Source: Viscum album
Lineage: Eukaryota > Streptophyta > Magnoliopsida > Santalales > Viscaceae
Length of the DNA: 64,000 nucleotides
Assembly: GCA_963277665.1 (NCBI GenBank)
Contig: OY728159.1
Span: 1,019,731,343 to 1,019,795,342 of the forward strand
Direction: 5' to 3'
Positions 48,506-59,605 of this stretch are shown in pieces. The notes under the pieces are model-generated. The model was not told where the DNA came from and ran no database searches. It saw only the letters and a list, made by a program, of their open reading frames with translations. The translations under genes were made by a program, and so were the position numbers. Position 1 is the first letter of the stretch, and each line of letters starts with the position of its first letter.

Positions 48506-49487
48506 TGTAAAGACCCAGAAATTTCAAGGGATTTTTTTAAAATAAATTGGAATCTTATGAGTCTGTAGTTTCTAACGGCGCCTAATTCCAGGTCCTGGTG
48601 TGCCAAGAATGAATTTTAGAAGTTTTGTTAAGCTTAAATTAATCCACGTAAGCAGTTTTCCTAAAAAAGTGGAATAACTCTTAAACGCTTACTCGGATCA
48701 GAAATATGAGGGCACCGTTGTGCTCAAGATGGTGAGTTTACCCTAGGTGCGACTTAAGTTTAGTTGGCACAGGCCTCTTGTGAAAAATCCCAAAAATGGA
48801 ATAACTATAAATAAAATAATTAAATAAATTATTTTATTTTTCAAATGATTATAACTAACAAATGGTAGCTCGGATTAAAAATCCAAGACCACCGATGAAC
48901 CCATGAGGGAATTCTTGGTTTAAGCAGATACTAACTTTGGCCGGTGCGGGCCAGCAGAAAAAGTTAGTTTTTGGCCGCAAATAAAATAATTATGTGACAA
49001 TTATTTTATTATAAAATTGATCAATTCTAAACGGTGAGTTGGATTAAAAATCCAAGAGAACTGTTGGGTTTTTTGGGGCATGTTTCACTTAGGAAAAGCC
49101 TAACCTTGACTGAAACGAGTCGATGGTGACTGATAATAACTTTTTGAACTTTTTTTCGGGTACGTTCAGTAAACATACGTTCAGGATTTTATATCTTTTG
49201 GACCGGTGCTCGGAATTGAAATCCGAGGGCACCGTTGAACTCGCGGCGTCGGTAATTTCTTAGTGATACCTTCTTCACAATTGCATTCTGATGAGTTTGG
49301 AAGTTAGTTTTTGGCTTTTATATTAAAGAAAATAATAATAAAATAAATTACAACATTTTATTTTATTTTTAAGCTGCCATGTGTTGTGTGTGCAGTTAGT
49401 TGGAACATCCCTTTGGGGGTTAGTGGTGGGAAAACCATACCCTAACCTCCCATGGGAGGACGATTGGGGTGGGGATCACCTGAGTAG

Positions 49488-49735
49488 CATAACCTCCCGC
49501 GAGAGGTTATGGCGTGGGGTCCACATGGGGCTTAACCCCCAGTTAATGGGGAGGGAGAGTAAACCTCACAACCCTCTCAATTAAAGGCTGTGTGTCACCA
49601 TAAAATTAATTGTTGTTAATTAATTTTATGTGTCAATGTGAAATTAAATGTTGTGTGTCAACATAAAATTAAATCTATCAATTAATTTTATGTGTTAACA
49701 TAAAATTAATTGCGGTCAATAAATTTTATGTGCCA
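49488..49735. repeat. Cluster of inverted repeats upstream of the TATA box of D
   Basis: A 9-bp stem, CATAACCTC/GAGGTTATG, lies at 49488-49511. Then come AT-rich stem-loops: CATAAAATTAATT (49599-49611) pairs perfectly with AATTAATTTTATG (49618-49630), and ACATAAAATTAA (49661-49672) with TTAATTTTATGT (49682-49693). A third, imperfect pair follows to ~49732. The 3' LTR keeps the cluster at about 62490-62725. Confidence 0.75.
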
Positions 49736-49865
49736 ACGCTTTTTAATTCTCTTGACCCCCCTTCTTTTTTTTAACTTGAGTAACCACATATTTGGAATTT
49801 TGGAAGGTTCCTAATAAATTAACTATCATAAATTCCACGATGGTTAAATACCTCTCCCCCTATCC

Positions 49866-49873
49866 TATATATA
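49866..49873 (+). promoter_or_regulatory. TATA box of element D 5' LTR
   Basis: TATATATA followed by GGGAG, 130 bp after the inverted-repeat cluster. The same box is at 62858-62865 in the 3' LTR. Confidence 0.6.
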
Positions 49874-50359
49874 GGGAGCTTGGGAGGAGGATTTGGCACG
49901 ACTTCACCAAGCGACGAAGAGCTGGTAAAGTGACGCAACACCCAACACTTGGAGGATTACGCTTCCTCCAATGAATAACGCGAAGATGTCGGCGAAGAAA
50001 AATTCTTCCTCGGACCCCCTTCCAACGTGGGATCTCTTTAACGACCCTTCATCTTTTCTCTTTGTCATCAACGGACCGACGCACGAACTCAGAAGTGGAA
50101 GTGTACGACGAACGACATCAACATCATTTTCCCCCGAGACTAACAAACGCCCATCGATTAAAAAGTTAGGGGTTTTGTATAATTTATAAGTGAATAAATT
50201 ATCATGGTTGTGTTGTTTTTTTCTTTGGAATAATCTTGGCCTTATGTTACTACCTAATGTGGAGGGCGAGGGCCGAACGAACATGGCCCGATGACCCTCC
50301 GTTGATCTTGATTTTAGTTTTGTAACGGGAATCAGTGATGATTGAAGGTGGCAGTCGCG

Positions 50360-50830
50360 CGCCAGCCACGTACGGAGGAACCACGGCCCGCAACCGCGGG
50401 CTGCTCGGCCGGACCAAAGAAACCGGAGCGCCACAAGGGCACCGCGCTGTGGAGGACCACGGCCCACAATCCATAGGCCACTTCGGCGGTGAACCGGTCG
50501 GCTCGTCGGCCGACCAGATGAAGTTTCCGCGACACCCGAAGGTGACGTGCAGCTGGTCTGCAGCCCGCCCGAGCAGGCCGCTTGCGCCGGAAAGGGCGGC
50601 CGGCATCTGCCGACTGGTTGGGAGGGCGGCGCCGTTGGTTCGGGAAAGTGGGGGGCCGCACCCCCCCTCGGACCGCTCGACCCCCTAGGTTGAGCCGCGG
50701 CCAGCCTGGGCCGGCCCCTCGGGCCAGGCTGCGTGACTCATCGGGCCGGTCCAACCCTCTACCAGGTCAGACCCTCCAAAACCGGGTCAGCCTGACCCGT
50801 CGGCCCACTGGTCTTGACAGACCGAGCTTG
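50360..50830. other. GC-rich island within the LTR of D
   Basis: This ~470-bp stretch is strongly GC-rich and CpG-rich inside otherwise AT-rich LTR DNA. It contains GGGCCGGCC-type words. The 3' LTR has the homologous island at ~63340-63900, about 100 bp longer because of extra GCTGGGCCACGCC-like repeats (63690-63800). Long open frames occur in several frames on both strands, with no recognisable protein. Confidence 0.7.
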
Positions 50831-51169
50831 TTTCCACTTAAAGGTGAATATATTGAAGACCGTACATCTAATCGACGTGTTGTCTGTGGCACTGGGACCC
50901 TCGTGATGTGGCGGTCCTTTTGCGATACTCTAAGTGAGTTTTGGATGAATTTGGAAAATGGCTGGGTTTGGAATGAGGGTAATTGAAACCGGTACCCTGC
51001 AACAGAAAAGCCAATAACTCTCAGACTGGGTGTCCAATTGACGCACCGTCTATCATTTTCGGTTTCTTTTGATGAGACATAACTTTGAGACACATCAACT
51101 CTGGACTTCGTGACAGTTTATGTATCAACCCATTTGCTCAAGGAGAGGACCCTCCCGGAATTGAGCGTG

Positions 51170-51174
51170 CTGTG
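51170..51174. repeat. Target-site duplication of E, left copy (CTGTG)
   Basis: CTGTG at 51170-51174 and again at 57350-57354 directly flanks the LTRs of element E. Confidence 0.85.
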
Positions 51175-52881
51175 TCATGAAGCTCATATTTTCATATATT
51201 TTATACTGTAAATCATTTTTTATAATCCCACTATAGTGTTATTTAATGGGTAATTGTCACGTTTTTAGGTTTTAGTGTTATTTTGATCCTAAATGTGAAA
51301 AATGACTAATTCTGGATTTTTGGAAGATTTTTACGTCAAGGGCATTTTGGTCATTTTCTGAAAACTATAATTCCAAATTTTCTGATTTAAATTTTGATAT
51401 AATCCTTATTTTATTTCCTTCATTTTTTATTTTGATGAGGAGCTGATTCGGCCATCTACAGGGTCTAAAAATTCATTGAAGTTGGACATGTTTCCGGGCA
51501 GACAGCATGGACACCACCAGAGTAACGGACATCAAACTCGGCATACACGTATTTAAATGATGTGTTTCCACCTGGGATACCACTAGGACAGATAGGGTCG
51601 TCTTTGTAATAAATTTGGGGGATGTTGGAGGTCATTGAGGAGGTTATTGAATGACAAACCTTTGGATGAACCTTCCTGGAAGCTGCGTCCAGAAACAGAA
51701 ACCGAGAATGAAAAATTCATAACTCCCACATTCGGTTTCCAAATTAGCTAAAATTTGGAGGCGAAATGGAAAAGATATTTATGAAAAAAATGAATTAAGG
51801 GTGGAACACTTGAATAGGTCATTTATAGGCTCTACAGTGTGTAATCTTTTGGGGTTCGAATTCTGCCTATAAAAGGAGGCCCTCACCTCCTTCCCAAATC
51901 ATCCTATTCTCCATCCATTCCTTCAAGGCACCAAGGAGGAGATCTCCACTGAGGGAGGGAAACCAAAAATCTTCCCCATTTCAATTTTTATTTATTTATT
52001 TATTTTCTTTATTTTTGTTTTAGTTTTCATTGTAATTTAGATTTCTAATAAAATTCATGCATTATTTTTATTTCTGTGTCCACCCATCCACCCTGTTTTC
52101 TTATTCATCTTTTCTCCTTTTCTTATTTTATTATTCTCATATTCTCCACCATGACCTATTACCCTAAAATATTAGGGGTTAACCCAAGACTTTTCCTGGG
52201 GTATGTATGTGAAAATTTCAATTATTTTGTGCTTAAATTCCTATGTTTTATTAAGTTTGTGATGAGTAAGAGTGATGTGCACAGGTGTGGCGATCGTACA
52301 CCATGACACTGATCTCAAACTCATTTCTATTATTTTATTAAATATTCTCCCCCCCTTCTACTAGATACAATCTTTTCATACAATGGATTTGAGCTATTCA
52401 ATGGTTGAAATGGCATACGATGGAGCCAGGTCTTGGAAGATGTCACACTCTCGATCGAGGTGTGCTATCAACCTTGATTGTAGGAGGAGGTGAAGTTAAG
52501 AATGCTAAATGCATTCAAGATTACATACCAATAAATAAAAGAATAGTAATTCATGAATGAGATCTCATAATTGAATTATCAAACTTAATTTAAATACAAA
52601 CAATTAGAATGATGGAACCCACATACCAACCCATAAAGACCAAGTTATTTCTTCGTTAATTGTAGTTTGTCATTGCATGTTAGTTTTATATTTTATTTTA
52701 ATTTAATTGTACACCATTATGAGATAATATAAAAACAAGAAAAAGAAGTAGTTTAGTTAAATTAGATTAAGTAAGTAAACAATTGAGAAAGCTCCTCAAG
52801 TGAGATGACCCTGGTTAGCTTCTATACTGCACTAGGAAAAATTAAATCGCTTTTGCCATGCCCTACGATAGGCGTGTGTCA
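51175..52881 (+). repeat. 5' LTR of element E
   Basis: It starts TCATGAAGCTC (the 3' copy reads TGATGAAGCTC, so the G has mutated) and ends GTGTGTCA. It has a TATAAAAG box at 51868 and an AATAAA signal near 52046, about 180 bp downstream. Confidence 0.88.
51868..51875 (+). promoter_or_regulatory. TATA box of element E 5' LTR
   Basis: TATAAAAG followed by GAGGCCCTCACCTCC. The same box is at 56338-56345 in the 3' LTR. Confidence 0.65.
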
Positions 52882-52885
52882 AAAC

Positions 52886-52904
52886 TGGCGTCGTTACCAG
52901 GGAT
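52886..52904 (+). promoter_or_regulatory. Primer binding site of element E (tRNA-Asp)
   Basis: TGGCGTCGTTACCAGGGAT matches the plant tRNA-Asp 3'-end complement TGGCGCCGTTGCCGGGGAT except for three transitions, all C-to-T or G-to-A. It starts four bases after the LTR end. Confidence 0.85.
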
Positions 52905-53042
52905 CTAATCGATTATTTACTTTAATTTTTCTATTTTCAAATTTTAGATAGCTGTCATTTAAAAAAAATCAAAATAAATTATTTTTCCATGATGCATTCA
53001 AATTACAATTATTATGCATGGAATAATTACTTACATGTGCAG

Positions 53043-53955
53043 GAAGAAGAAACCGACTACATTGAGGAGGCCCTCCAATGAAGGGCTGATGCTCTAATGA
53101 TAAGGTTCAAACATAAGGAAAGAGGATTTTCAACATGGATCACACTTTAAGATTTGATGGCCATGGATGATGAACTCAAAACTAACATTGAAAGATTCAA
53201 TGCTAAGAAGAAATTTCCCCAGGTCTTCCCTAATTTGACTAAAGAAATACATGAAGTTTAATCCAAACTCGAGGTGGAGGAGCATGACTACCTACCTCCA
53301 TCCAGCGATAATCAACTCCAAGAGGCACTTTCAATTGAAGATGAGATTAAAGTTGAACCGACTCAGGGAGACGATACAATTTAAACTCAAACTCTTTTAA
53401 TTTTATTGAAACTAATTTGAGTATCACCCCTAATAGTTTTGAATTTTCATATTCATCCATCGCAAATTACGACTTTGAGGATGATGTGGAAAATGATGCA
53501 CCTATTGAGGAACTCCTATAGATCCCTAAAGACATTTAATGTCTAGAGGAGGAGCCCCATCATGAAGAGATCCAAGTTGCTAAGCTTGAGGAAAACAGAC
53601 AAGAGGATGAAGCCCCCATGAAGCCAGCACTGGAAGAAAAGATGGTTGCACAAGTAGCAACAAATGAGGAGAAGGCTCCCTACTTCATCCTACCCCCGCC
53701 ATGATAGATGTACCAAATTGTGAAGGGGGAGGATCTGGTATACTCTGTCTATGGAGTCCTACTCAACAAGAACAAATAACTTCAAGTTGGGAAGAGCCAC
53801 ATGTGGTGGTTAAAATCAAAGAAGCTTCATCCACCAATAGATTATGGATAAAAGCTGGTACTTCCCTCTAGAGGCAGTAAAAGATGCTAGGGCCCACTTG
53901 GGGGATCATACCAAGATTTATCTTTACATTATTTCTAGTAATTTAAATTTCAAAT
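53043..53955 (+). pseudogene. Degenerate acidic reading frame of element E, function unknown
   Basis: I do not recognise this protein. One frame from 53043 reads EEETDYIEEALQ, a stop, then MAMDDELKTNIERFNAKKKF, PQVFPNLTKEIHEV and LEVEEHDYLPPSSDNQLQEA up to ~53383. After a frameshift a second frame runs NYDFEDDVENDAPIEELL, then (past two stops) CLEEEPHHEEIQVAKLEENR, EKAPYFILPPP, LVYSVYGVLLNKNK and GKSHMWWLKSKKLHPPIDYG. A third frame finishes KSWYFPLEAVKDARAHLGDH, then TKIYLYII. It is rich in Glu/Asp, with no zinc knuckle, no DSG and no RT. The three frames appear collinear. The persistence of long readable stretches suggests one ancestral protein of ~300 residues that is not ordinary Gag. Confidence 0.55.
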
Positions 53956-55635
53956 TCAGTATTAGGAAATATTCTAGCATGTTCCCCCTCCCTCTTTTCA
54001 TTTTGAGCTTAAATGAAATGATCATTGTGATTAATTGAGTAATTTTTCATTTGTAGGATCATGAAGGCAGAAGGAAGCCCCGAGAATTAGAGGAAGAGGA
54101 CTGAATCATTATTTCAAAAGGGAGTTAACCTTTTACGATTATCATTTAAAATCCTTTAATTTTTTGGTCCAAAAAATATTTTGAGCTTTAAGGAATATTC
54201 TTATCACTTTTCACACATCAATTGATTTTGAAAGTGTTGAATTTTTGAAATAATGGATTTTAAATGACTGTTGATTTGAATTCTTTTCCCTTGAAATGGA
54301 TTTTCAAGCATTTTAATGAGTTTGACTGATTTTTGAAATCCATTCCCTTGAAACACTGTCTCAAAATATTTTTCCAATCCTGTGTGGTATTCTAAACCAC
54401 TTTTACGTATTCTTCCTAATACCCACACTTTCTTGAGGGAAACTTGAATTTTGTGTGAGAACCATAATTTGTGAATAATTCTCTTTCAAAGCTTTGGATT
54501 TCATGGAATGTATTTGAAATTATTGAGGAATATCATTGGATAGCGACATTTTATCTTGAGACCCACCTTTACATTTATCCTTCATAAGCCCTTAGATTCC
54601 ATGAATTGGCTTATAGGTTTAAGCCACATTATAAGACAATTTTTCCTTACCTACCCGCACTTTTAGTATTTTTGCATGGATATTTCAAGTTTGAGTGTAG
54701 GGGAAGGGCCCTTCGTGTGTGTTCATTGGGATGTGTATCATTTATGGGTAGTGTGAAGTGTGTGTCAATATTTTGGGCAGTGGATAATAAGAGAATTGGG
54801 CATGTGTCATCATTTCATTGTGCTTTATTTGTTTCATCCATTTCTCCTTAAAAAAAAGAAAAAGAAAAAAAATGGAGATGATCTTGAATTCCTCATTATA
54901 CATTATTTTATGACTCATGTCCCTCTCAAAAATCAAGGGCATGAGTTTTCATTCATTCATTGTATTCAATTTTCAGCTCATCCTCTATGAAAAAAAAAGA
55001 AAAAAAATAATGTTGTGCCTTTCTAGAGATTTGAAAAAAAGGAGAACTGAGATGATATCATTCATTAAAATCACTTCTTGGCTCATGTACCATGTCATAA
55101 AAGGGGGTGGTGTTTTTTTTCTCACATTTTCAAGTGGGATTGAGAGAGGAAGTTTCTCTGTTTTTCCTTGATTTAGTCATGCATTGTACTAAAAAGTCCA
55201 ACCTCCTCGTTCTAGCCTGAAATTTTTTCAATAATTTTCCCACCAACCCTAAGACACAAAATCATTTGAACCTTTAATTAAAGAAATCAGGATTTAATTA
55301 ATTTTAATGTTTCACGGTGTGGATAAATGATAATTTTCACAAACCTATGGTGATACATGCAATTTTCAAGTATGAGTATAACTCTAGATTCAATTTCTCT
55401 TGAGTGAAGAGTGACATAAAATTCAATGTGAGGTAGGTTGTGATTGGGCCATGGATTGATTTATGATGTTGAACAAATTTTAATGATTGAAAAGAAAATT
55501 ATAGACAATTATTATTCATATATGAGACATTATATAATTCTATTTTGGATAAGATCATTTATATTTTCTCATTTTTGATTGTAGTGTGGAAATTGAATTG
55601 GATATAAGATGATTGCCCAAGAGTGCAATGTTTAA
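53956..55635. other. Noncoding 3' internal region of element E
   Basis: About 1.7 kb of AT-rich DNA has no domain. Several A-rich runs (54848-54873, 54989-55009) stand out, and similar short words recur near them. It ends in the polypurine tract. Confidence 0.55.
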
Positions 55636-55646
55636 GTATGGGGGAG
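55636..55646 (+). promoter_or_regulatory. Polypurine tract of element E
   Basis: A GTATGGGGGAG-type purine run immediately before the 3' LTR start TGATGAAGC. Confidence 0.8.
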
Positions 55647-57349
55647 TGATGAAGCTCATATTTTCATATATTGTATACTTTAAATCATTTTTTATAATCC
55701 CACCATAGTGTTATTGAATGAGTAATTGTCACGTTTTTAGGTTTTAGTGTTATTTTGAGCCTAAATGTGAAAATGACTAATTCTGGATTTTTGGCAGATT
55801 TTTACATCAAGGGTATTTTGGTCATTTCCTGAAAAATATAATTCCAAATTTTATGATTAATTTTTTTTATAATACTTATTTTATTTTCTTCATTTTTGTT
55901 ATCTGTACCAGGAGCTGATTCGGCCATCTATAGTGTCTAAAAATTCATTGAAGTTGGACATGTTTCCGGGCGGACAACATGGAAACCACAAGAGTAGCAG
56001 ACATCAAACTCATCCTACACATATCTAAATGATGTGTTTCCACCTGGGATACCACTAGGACAGATAGGGTCATCTTTAAAATAAATTTTGGGGATGTTGG
56101 ATGTCATTAAGGAGGCTATTGAATGACAAACGTTTGGAGGAACCTTCCTAGAAGCTTCATCCAGAAACAGAAACCGAGAATGAAAAATTTATAACTCCAT
56201 CCGGTTTCCAAATTAGCTGAAATTTTGGAGGAGAAACGGCCAAGAGATTTATGAACAACATTCATGAAGGGTGTAACGCGTGAAGAGGTCATTTATGGGG
56301 TTTACAACGCGCAATCTTTTAGGGTTTGAATTCTTCCTATAAAAGGAGGCCCTCACCTCCTTCCCAAATCATCCCATTCTCCATCCATTCCTTCAAGGCA
56401 CCAAGGAGGAGATCTCCACCGAGGGAGGCCGACAAAAAATCTTCCCCATTTCAATTTTTATTTACTTATTTATTTTATTTATTTTTTTAGTTTTCATTTT
56501 TAATTTAAATTTCTAATAAAATTCATGCATTATTTTTATTTCTGTGTCCACCCATCCACCATGTTTTCTTCTTCATCTTTTCTCTTTTTATTCTTTTATT
56601 CTTCTAATATTCTCCACTATGACCTCTTACCCTAAAATATGAGGGGTTAACCCGAGACTTGGCCCGAGGGAGGTATGTGAAAATTTCAATTATTTTGTGC
56701 TTAAATTCCTATGTTTTATTAAGTTTATGATGAGTAAGAGTGATGTGCACGGGTGTGGAGATCGTCCACCACGACACTGATCTCAAAATCATTTCTATTA
56801 TTTTATTAAATATTTTCCCTCCCTTATACTAGATACAAGCTCTTCATACGATGGAGTTGAGCCATTCATTGGTTGAAATGGAATACGATGGAGCCATGTC
56901 TTAGAAGATGTAACACTCTCGATCTAGGTGTGCCATCAACATTGATTATAGGAGGAGGTGAAGTTAAGATTGATAAATGAATTCAAGATTTCACACCAAT
57001 AAACAAAATAATAGTAATTCATGAATGAGATCTCATAATTTAATTATCAAACTTAATTTAAATACTAGCAAGGAGAATGATGGAACCCACATACCAACCC
57101 ATAAAGGACAAGTTCTTTCTTCATTAATTTGATTTTGTCATTGCATGTTAGTTTTATCTTTTATTTTAATTTAATTGTATTCCATTACGAGATAATATAA
57201 AAACAAAAAAAAGAAGTAGTTTAGTTAAATTAGATTAAGTATGTAAATGATTGAGAAAACACCTCAAGTGAGATGACCCTGGTCAGATTCTATGTTTTAC
57301 TAGGAAAAATTAAATTGCTTTTGCCACACCCTACGACAGGTGTGTGTCA
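55647..57349 (+). repeat. 3' LTR of element E
   Basis: It starts TGATGAAGCTC, ends GTGTGTCA and is collinear with 51175-52881. It is followed by the target duplication CTGTG. Confidence 0.88.
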
Positions 57350-57354
57350 CTGTG

Positions 57355-58601
57355 TGCGGGAACCATAGAGTCGGCTGCGACTGCGTCGAATACCGTACTA
57401 GGATCCTCTGTGGGTTTTATGAGGATGAATTTTATACTAGGATCGTACGTGGGTTCGATGACGACAACTACCATACTAGGATCCTCTGTGGATTCGACGA
57501 CAACATCTTTTGTACTAGGATCCTCCATGGGTTCGACGATGATGACTTCCGTACTAGGATCCTGCTTGGGTTATACGATGAAGAATACCATACTAGGATC
57601 ATATGTGGGTTTGAAGACAACGTCTACCGTACTGGAATCCTCTGTGGGTTCGACAACAATGAATTCTGTACTGGGATCCTCCATGGTTTTGACAACGATG
57701 ACTTCTGTACTTGTATCCTAGGTGGGTCCGACAGTGTATATGGTCTTGTATCCTGAGTGGGTCTGATATTTTAGCTGGTCTAGTATCCTATGTGGGTATG
57801 ATATCTTAGATGAATCAGTGACTACATCTGATCATCCCTATCACTCTACAAAAGTTGTATACCTATGTGATCTGAGTCTTGATTTTCAATCATTATCATC
57901 GATGTGATTGACTTCTTTCCTGTGTGGACTGGGTTGTATTTGGGCTCGAGTGTTGGAGCCGTACTGTGGTTGATAACTTAGGTACATGTATGAGCATATA
58001 ATTAAATATGGATGGTTGATACTTCGTGTTTGTATATCTCTTATGTGGTTTATTCTTTGTGGATTATGGGAGACCTTCGGGGGTCTCGGGGTCCCTACTG
58101 AGTATCGTATACTCACCCCTGCACGAGCTATGCCCGCACTACGTTGTGTTGGATACAAAAAATAGACATAACTGATCGAGGTAGAGGCTTGTAGAGCTGG
58201 AAGGTACCCAGAGGTGGACCACTTGGTGAGACATACATGGAGCGTACATACAGACTGGAGGTGCTGAGGAGGCCATCTGTACCCACCCATCAGGTGGGAT
58301 TCCCGGAGGACAACTCAGTGGTTGTTGTTTTACTTTACTACAGTTGTGCTAGCTGTTAGTTGTACTATACATTTAGTTGGGGTTTGTATACTGGACCATT
58401 TACTTTTCAGCACTTACTTTTGTACTCAATTTACTTAGTGATTACTTTAGTTGTGCACTCTGTTGTGTTGTTTACTTTTATAAAGGCAACAACTTTCCTT
58501 TTTATCGGGATTTATGCCTTTGGTGCTATTCTCCATCCCCTGGCATATGGAAGGTGGGATTGGGGTAGTCATAGAACGGGCCCCGAGGATGGGTCATGAC
58601 A
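57355..58601 (+). repeat. 5' LTR of element D, second part
   Basis: It resumes after the right target duplication of E and ends GGGTCATGACA just before the primer site of D. Its first 400 bp form the 39-bp minisatellite. The joined LTR is about 3.9 kb. A segment at ~58075-58115 (GGGTCTCGGGGTCCC) recurs in the LTR of F at ~45935. Confidence 0.85.
57390..57760. repeat. 39-bp minisatellite in the LTR of D (13-codon period)
   Basis: The ACTAGGATCC-like motif begins at 57397, 57436, 57475, 57514, 57553, 57592, 57631, 57670 and 57709, exactly 39 bp each time. Degenerate copies follow to ~57790. Because 39 is a multiple of three, several frames stay open: one plus frame repeats TRILCGFDDxxxx, another repeats a LGSSVGSxTTT-like unit, and a minus frame repeats an EPTxDPS-like unit. 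No start or expression signal points to a protein. Confidence 0.92.
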
Positions 58602-58604
58602 AAT

Positions 58605-58616
58605 TGGTATCAGATG
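58605..58616 (+). promoter_or_regulatory. Primer binding site of element D (tRNA-iMet)
   Basis: TGGTATCAGATG begins 4 bases after the LTR end CATGACA. It is two bases different from the standard TGGTATCAGAGC. Confidence 0.85.
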
Positions 58617-58888
58617 AGTCAGTTCTACCGTAGAATTTAGGACTCTGATCTTTCTTTCTGTGAAGCAATAGTGTTAGGAGTATTGAGTGTGTTTTTCAGT
58701 CCAGGGAGTTCGGTGTTGGTGTGGTGGCTAATGTATACATACACCAGGACCCTGACCTCTGATTTCCAACTCAGTGAATGAAACCACTAATTGCGTGTTT
58801 GTTTCCCTTGAAAAGTTTTATTTGTGATTACTTTTTTTCAACTCACCAGGTATACAGTTTAACCATGGAACACTAGTTTCTTTTCAAG

Positions 58889-59605
58889 ATGGAACCACAA
58901 AGGCAACCAGATAGGGTTCCGAGTTACGTACGGGATGGTAGCCCACCGAGAGATGAGGCCTCGGTGCAGGGCCCCATCACAGCAGAGGCACCAGTGGTGC
59001 CACTACCCGCTGAGCCACCGATACCACCAGCCCTAGCAGAAAAGAGTGCATGCCACCTGAGTGTGTTGCATGAGTTATAGTGACAGAGGCCGCACTGGTT
59101 CTGTGGATAGACAGACCCACAGGCAGCTGAGGATTGGCTGGAGGATATCGTCAGAGTTTTCAGATTGGTAGGGAAACTAGCCGACCTTATGGTGATCCTT
59201 GTCGTGAGTCTTCTACATGCAGCAGCAGGTAGATGGTGGAGCCTGATGCCCCAGGTGCATGATGAGGCATCACTTATTTGGAAACACTTCGAGAGTCTCT
59301 TCCTCTCAGAGTTTGTTCCAGCCATACTTCGTGCAGTGCAGATTCAAGAGTTATTTCATCTGCATCAGGGCAGCATGACAGTAGCTCAGTACTCAGCGAG
59401 GGTCACCGACCACTCACAATACTCCACAGACATGGTATGAGACCCATTCTTCAGGGCCTGGACCTTTGATCAGGGACTCAGACATGAGATCAGGGCTTCG
59501 ATGATCTCCCTCAACATCCAGACACAGGCGGGGGTGCTGGAGAGAGCCCTTCTAGTGGAGAGTTTTCTCACTGACCAGCCACCAGCGGCGAGACCCTCCG
59601 CATGA
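58889..59605 (+). pseudogene. gag: gag of element D
   Basis: The ATG at 58889 opens MEPQRQPDRVPSYVRDG, a Pro/Glu-rich gag N-terminus that stops at 59078-59080. The same region continues AAEDWLEDIVRVF (~59120) and, across 59165-59440, GRWWSLMPQVHDE, then IWKHFESLFLSEFVPAILRA, IQELFHLHQGSMTVAQYSAR and VTDHSQYS. This is the capsid core of gypsy Gag with the conserved GSMTVAQY motif. The DLDQGLRHEIRASMISLNIQ segment (59459-59520) is its C-terminal part. Stops and frame changes occur throughout. No zinc knuckle is seen downstream. Confidence 0.82.

Larger units (their letters stand above)
48506..51174 (+). repeat. 5' LTR of element D, first part
   Basis: It starts TGTAAAGACCC. It contains inverted-repeat hairpins (49488-49735), a TATA box (49866-49873) and a GC-rich island (50360-50830). 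It is interrupted by E after CTGTG. The many long overlapping open frames on both strands at 49904-51093 come from GC-rich sequence with few stops and show no domain. Confidence 0.88.
51175..57349 (+). mobile_element. Element E: tRNA-Asp-primed LTR element without recognisable gag-pol, nested in D
   Basis: A complete 6.2-kb insertion has 1.7-kb LTRs (51175-52881 and 55647-57349), target duplication CTGTG, a tRNA-Asp primer site and a polypurine tract. tRNA-Asp priming is common in the Athila/Tat branch of gypsy elements, so E probably belongs there or parasitises it. The 2.77-kb internal region has no gag, RT or integrase motif but does carry a degenerate acidic reading frame. The LTRs differ at ~12 of the first ~195 bases. 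Confidence 0.86.

Noticed and set aside
49904..51093. Several long overlapping open frames on both strands
   Set aside because: They lie in the GC-rich island of the LTR of D, overlap in many frames, lack domains, and the matching region of the 3' LTR has different frames. Low stop frequency in GC-rich DNA explains them.
57340..57756. Open frame with a 13-residue repeat, possible repeat protein
   Set aside because: Kept as a minisatellite only. Any indel-free 39-bp array stays open in several frames, and it lies inside an LTR with no gene signals.
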